Source: JBOGCH01 sp051656645 (GTDB taxonomy: Bacteria > Bacteroidota > Bacteroidia > Bacteroidales > Marinifilaceae). From it: a stretch of DNA of 64,000 bases. The notes beneath the pieces are model-generated. The model was given only the letters and a program-made list of their open reading frames with translations. It ran no database searches and was not told the origin of the DNA. The stretch spans positions 1-64,000 of the forward strand of contig JBOGCH010000040.1 in NCBI GenBank assembly GCA_051656645.1, in the 5' to 3' direction. Position numbers and translations under genes: made by a program. Shown here one piece after another: positions 60,534 through 64,000 of this stretch (positions within the stretch are counted from its first letter, which is position 1; each line of letters begins with the position of its first letter).

Positions 60534-61898
60534 ATGAATATAAAAAAGTTTATAATAAAATCATTAGATGTGAAATATGTGATAAAATTCAATTGGAAGA
60601 AGCTGTTATATGATCAAAATGGGATAGAGATGACAGAGTTTTTCATTCCTTATACTTGTACTGAGCTTACAAAGTTAATGCCTGATTATAATGATGAAAT
60701 ACTAAGATATTGTAATGACAATCTAAATTCTGTTAATGATATAGTATCTGCTCTTAATGATTGTGACGAATTCAATGAGAAAAAATGGTGTAATGTAAAA
60801 GATAATCCATTTGCATTAAGTTTGTATGATTACCTGTCAGATATCAATGCTGTCACTGCGTTAAATGACAAATATAATGAGTCCGAGCTTGATGATGATC
60901 TCGTCCAATTGTCTATTGGCGAATCATTTTCTAGAGATTATTTATCCCAAGCTAAGATTGATATTTCTTTATTGGTAAATTACAATAGTCCAGATGGAGC
61001 ATGGAAGCGTTTTGTACAATATTGCAATCGTAGATGTAATACCACTAACCCCAAAGATATTTTTGAAAAGTATGAATCCTTTCGCCTGAAAGATAAAAAA
61101 TCAATACGTCAACATATGCAGCATAATTCTCCAATGTATAGATATCTGTCGAGGATGGCTAAGTTATTTCGATTTAAATTGCCCGTAAAGAAAAAACTAT
61201 GTTTGCTATTAGGAGGAGATTCAAAAGATATAAAAATAAATTTAATTAATAATATTATCAAATGTGTAGCTAATGTTATTAATGAAAATAATTTGTACAA
61301 TGAGTATCAATTATTTAGAGATCATCTCTATAGTAGAAAAGGAGTATTTAATGCAAAAAAATATGGAGAAAATGGTTCAGGTTGTTTTGCAATTATGAAG
61401 GATGAGCACAGTAATAAAATGTACTTTGCGTTAAGCGGGATTGACGATTATGAAAGCTCTATAAATTATGATAAGATGGAAGGATTGGTAAAAAAAATAA
61501 AGCAAATTCCAATCTTTATCAATTCGATATGGGCAAATCTAACTGATCTCACTTTAACTTTTGTAGATCCCCAAAATAGCGAAGATAGTTCTACAGGTTT
61601 TGACTATATCTACCCTCCACATACATTGTCGTATTATATGGACCCAAGTGGAATTCCTAAAAATATTGGAGGGTATTTCAGCTGTTGCGAAAGAAAACTA
61701 TTCGCTTGCGGTGATAAGCACTTCCCTAGAACATTCTTTATAAGATGGGAACCTTGTAAAAAATGTTTACCTGCGTTTTTTTATCTTGATTATGGCGAAA
61801 AGGTAGTTTATTCATTTGCACATAATTTCAAGAATTTCAAACTAAGTAATTACAACGAGACTGTTAAATCTAGAGTGTATAGTTCAATTAAAAACTGA
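60534..61898 (+). CDS. Unknown protein with deaminase-like zinc signature
   Basis: A 454-residue cytosolic protein, rich in Asn, Asp, Lys and Tyr and encoded by very AT-rich DNA. I do not recognise the N-terminal 330 residues. Near the end is YFSCCERKLFACGDK (Cys384, Glu386) followed 22 residues later by WEPCKKC (Cys408, Cys411). The order [H/C]xE then PCxxC is the metal site of the cytidine deaminase fold, where Glu386 would be the proton shuttle. The context preceding (PSGIPKNIGGYF) and the aromatic strand after (LPAFFYLDYG) fit that fold. I choose ATG 60534; an in-frame TTG lies 24 codons upstream. Substrate and role are unknown; a toxin or defence deaminase is an inference. Confidence 0.6.
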   Translation: MNIKKFIIKSLDVKYVIKFNWKKLLYDQNGIEMTEFFIPYTCTELTKLMPDYNDEILRYCNDNLNSVNDIVSALNDCDEFNEKKWCNVKDNPFALSLYDYLSDINAVTALNDKYNESELDDDLVQLSIGESFSRDYLSQAKIDISLLVNYNSPDGAWKRFVQYCNRRCNTTNPKDIFEKYESFRLKDKKSIRQHMQHNSPMYRYLSRMAKLFRFKLPVKKKLCLLLGGDSKDIKINLINNIIKCVANVINENNLYNEYQLFRDHLYSRKGVFNAKKYGENGSGCFAIMKDEHSNKMYFALSGIDDYESSINYDKMEGLVKKIKQIPIFINSIWANLTDLTLTFVDPQNSEDSSTGFDYIYPPHTLSYYMDPSGIPKNIGGYFSCCERKLFACGDKHFPRTFFIRWEPCKKCLPAFFYLDYGEKVVYSFAHNFKNFKLSNYNETVKSRVYSSIKN

Positions 61899-61948
61899 AC
61901 CATGGTTCAAATTTTAAAAGTATATCGGCTATCGCTACTAAATGTCGG

Positions 61949-62071
61949 ATGAGCCTTTTGGCGGTGCTTCGCACCGCCAAAAAAGCGGAAAAGAAATCAA
62001 AATCTTTAGACGTGCGCACTGAAGTACACACCTATGGTGGACATAAGGAATTTGTTGATGAATTTCAATAA
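61949..62071 (+). CDS. Possible 40-residue ORF overlapping the right inverted repeat
   Basis: The frame MSLLAVLRTAKKAEKKSKSL then DVRTEVHTYGGHKEFVDEFQ has a basic N-half and an ordinary-looking C-terminus. It includes the hairpin (61956-61982) and the right repeat arm (coding TEVHTY). It may be a small protein, or the tail of a decayed gene. No ribosome site is obvious. Confidence 0.3.
   Translation: MSLLAVLRTAKKAEKKSKSLDVRTEVHTYGGHKEFVDEFQ
61956..61982. repeat. Perfect 12-bp hairpin
   Basis: TTTTGGCGGTGC pairs with GCACCGCCAAAA around a TTC loop. A residues, not T, follow on the plus strand, and no T tract follows on the minus strand. It is therefore not a standard terminator for either neighbour. 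Confidence 0.7.
62018..62035 (-). repeat. Right arm of 18-bp inverted repeat flanking the deaminase-like gene
   Basis: ACTGAAGTACACACCTAT is the exact reverse complement of 60215-60232. No similarity extends beyond the 18 bases on either side. Confidence 0.75.
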
Positions 62072-62169
62072 TATATGCAGTTGCATCCTAATATAACCCC
62101 TACACAAAACGTTATTGAGCCAAATTACGCGTCTCTGTTTTATGCCATAAACATTAATAAAACGAGTAA

Positions 62170-63051
62170 CTACTTTCTTCCTGCATACTTGTCAAGAGCC
62201 AATTGAGCCGCTCTTCTACCCTGTTCAATAATCTCTTCCGACTTATAAAACTCCAAAATATTATACTCCCTCGGAATATCTATCAAAATATCCGGCTTAT
62301 ACAATTGTAAATTCAGCTCTGTAATACGCCGTAGCATAATATCAGATGCTTGTAAAAGCACTGTACTGTAATTACATGAATCATTGTGCTCCTTGCCCGT
62401 AAACATATACCCGCGTTCCATCAAAAGCTTCTTCACACGTTGAAAAGGCGAATGATCCGAAACCACCTCAGGCGCTTTCTCCTTCTCTTTTTCACCAATA
62501 TGATCTAAAGCACTTAAATCCACCGCCACCACAATATCACCTTCCTCACGTGCCACTCTATTAAGAGGTAACGGATTAGTAACAGCTCCATCCACAAACA
62601 ACCTATCTCCTATCTTATAAGGCACAAATAAAGACGGTATGGAGATAGATGCCCTAATAGCATCAAACAAACTACCCTTATCAAAAACAACCTCCTCCCC
62701 GGACATAATATCGGTAGCTACTGCTGTAAATTTTATCCTCAATTCCTCTATCGTCATGTCAGGTACCATCCTCTTAATTTCATGCAACACTCTCTCACCC
62801 TTTACCACACCATTACGAGCAATAGTAAAATCGACAAGCGAAAACACCTTAAATTTATCCAAATGGCACATCCAGTCCTTGTACACATCCAGCCCTCCTG
62901 CGCAATAAATCCCACCAATTAGGGCACCCATCGAAGTCCCGGATACCGATGCTATTTCATATCCCCGTTTCTCCAACTCCTCAATCACTCCTATATGAGC
63001 CACGCCACGAGCTCCTCCACTAGCTAAAACTAAAGCAACCTTCTGTTTCAT
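62170..63051 (-). CDS. Patatin-like phospholipase
   Basis: A 293-residue lipid acyl hydrolase. The oxyanion motif is SGGARGVAHIGV, the nucleophile elbow GTSMGALIGG gives the catalytic Ser, and DGAVTNPLPL supplies the Asp of the Ser-Asp dyad. There is no barrel or POTRA extension, so it is the short cytosolic RssA-like type. I place the start at ATG 63051 (MKQKVALVLASGGARG); the open frame extends 26 codons upstream, but those residues are not patatin-like. It is transcribed alone. Confidence 0.9.
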   Translation of the reverse strand: MKQKVALVLASGGARGVAHIGVIEELEKRGYEIASVSGTSMGALIGGIYCAGGLDVYKDWMCHLDKFKVFSLVDFTIARNGVVKGERVLHEIKRMVPDMTIEELRIKFTAVATDIMSGEEVVFDKGSLFDAIRASISIPSLFVPYKIGDRLFVDGAVTNPLPLNRVAREEGDIVVAVDLSALDHIGEKEKEKAPEVVSDHSPFQRVKKLLMERGYMFTGKEHNDSCNYSTVLLQASDIMLRRITELNLQLYKPDILIDIPREYNILEFYKSEEIIEQGRRAAQLALDKYAGRK

Positions 63052-63443
63052 CCGTTTATAATTTATTTCTTGATTTTCGTTTATACACATACGTAACAAA
63101 CATTGCATTTGATATAACAAGCCACACATTCACACTCACCACAAACGCCTTCCTCACACTTTGCCCCAACAAAGCGGCATTAGCGTAAAAACACAAATCA
63201 ACACCCATCCCACTTATTTGCATATTCACTACCCATCTGCACCATAACTTCACTGTAAATATAATAAGAAAACACACTCCCCTCATTTCCTCCTACAATA
63301 CTTTACAACACACTACAAATTACATCCGCCACTTAGTCATCACATACCTACAACATCCTCTCGCTATACCCTTCTCCCCGGCCTCCCTTAGGTCTTGCCC
63401 TGGTTGCTCTCTGCTCGCCCTCTGGTTGCTCCCTATCAACTAG
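63052..63443. other. Intergenic stretch left of palindrome copy 2
   Basis: No gene is supported. The left half is C-rich/A-rich on the plus strand. From about 63380 it enters the outer flank of the palindromic element (TGGTTGCTCTCTGCTCGCCC and similar), which resembles the flank of copy 1 at 37.38 kb. Confidence 0.5.
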
Positions 63444-63523
63444 GCATTAAGTCCGTATCAAGTTCGTGTTATATTCGAGCCTATAGACTCGAATATAACA
63501 CGAACTTGATACGGACTTAATGC
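63444..63523. repeat. Long palindromic element, copy 2
   Basis: An 80-bp palindrome with no spacer and one mismatch (63480 against 63487), centred on CTATAG. The central 50 bases match copy 1 at 37424-37473. The arms hold 11-base units, AAGTTCGTGTT and AAGTCCGTATC on the left and their complements on the right. Outer flanks with CTCTGGTTGCTC and GAGCGACCAGAG continue the imperfect symmetry to about 63420 and 63560. Confidence 0.9.
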
Positions 63524-63721
63524 GAACTTAACAGAGCGAGGCCAGAGAGCGACCAGAGCGAGAACAGGGAGAAGGACACAGCAAAGGTCATAGAGGGATC
63601 TCCGATGCTGCGCAAGAAGTGTTCAGAAATAGACTATCAGATGCTGGACAAAGAATATTAAGCAAATGGTATAATTGAAAAAACAACTAATCAGATAACA
63701 CCACTCTATTTGCGAATGTAG

Positions 63722-64000
63722 AATAGCAGCATACCAATAACTTCTAACAAGCTCGACTTATTGAGGTGCAAACCGAGTAACTCAGTGAAGGAGATAACCA
63801 ATTACAATGGAGAGCCGATAGATGTACGGTATGTCCGTTGGGTGAATTTTGCGATAACGATTAATCGAGCGATAGATTCGTGTAAAACACAGTATGTCAG
63901 CGTATATGATCAATTTCGTGAGGTCACGAAAATAATTTCATTGGCTAGTGGCTCTCAACGCTCAATACCGGATTTTATGCTCACTAGTTATACCTGCTAT
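63722..64000 (+). other. Unidentified open reading frame running off the window end
   Basis: 93 consecutive open codons reach the last base. Sample segments are SVKEITNYNGEPIDVRYVRW, VNFAITINRAIDSCKTQYVS and VYDQFREVTKIISLASGSQR. The length without stops in AT-rich DNA and the residue mix suggest coding. No convincing start exists: the nearest ATG (63716) is followed directly by TAG, so it may be a decayed gene or start at TTG. I do not recognise the family. Confidence 0.35.

Noticed and set aside
61956..61982. Hairpin after the deaminase-like gene as an intrinsic terminator
   Set aside because: The stem is followed by A residues on the plus strand and lacks a T run on the minus strand.

Overview
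The window reads as a chromosomal segment of an anaerobic member of the Bacteroidetes, most likely order Bacteroidales. It is AT-rich. Many genes are preceded by the Bacteroidetes -7 promoter element TAnnTTTG, often TATCTTTG. The gene families are typical of that group: the 496-residue IMP dehydrogenase, PepSY-like lipoproteins, PUR-family DUF3276, the DUF1599-DoxX-tpiA cluster, an NtrC-like regulator without HTH, a TonB-dependent receptor and DUF6266 proteins. HydF implies [FeFe]-hydrogenase metabolism. I saw no rRNA, tRNA or CRISPR array.

Regions 1-32 kb and 44-57 kb are ordinary core genome. From left to right they hold guaB; a PepSY-like lipoprotein divergent from a two-component system; a SMUG2-like glycosylase with a DUF2945 protein; a nitroreductase/FAH-like/cutC operon; an AddB-like nuclease; DUF3276; a methyltransferase; two tandem acyl-CoA synthetases; ftsK with a CPBP protease; a secreted C1 aminopeptidase; miaB with a SpoU methyltransferase; folP; DUF1599-DoxX-tpiA; an Upf1-like helicase; and nhaC. 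After the accessory block come a large GH2 beta-galactosidase, a porin, a TonB receptor unit, an MFS carrier, an operon of RNA methyltransferase, yccF, response regulator and hydF, then yitT, and a tetR/KAS III pair.

The main accessory block is about 32.2-39.2 kb. It contains a graveyard of duplicated, mutated rhuM and hsdM fragments from a lost type I restriction locus, a DUF3791-like ORF and a broken Bro-N antirepressor. Next to these is an intact two-gene operon: MazG-like pyrophosphohydrolase, then a 790-residue protein joining a PD-(D/E)XK-like nuclease, a DUF2075/Schlafen-type helicase and a LexA-like S24 peptidase. This is the best candidate here for an undescribed defence or stress system. 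It is followed by a perfect 60-bp palindrome, a G+C-rich stretch and two DUF6266 genes.

A second accessory area, about 57-64 kb, holds a metzincin lipoprotein with a beta-propeller lipoprotein; a dead higBA module whose higA is split by an 87-bp in-frame insertion of a small repeat that also lies upstream of the metzincin; an orphan gene with a deaminase-like zinc signature, bracketed by an 18-bp inverted repeat; a patatin; and a second copy of the long palindrome (80 bp, one mismatch). The window ends inside an unidentified open frame.
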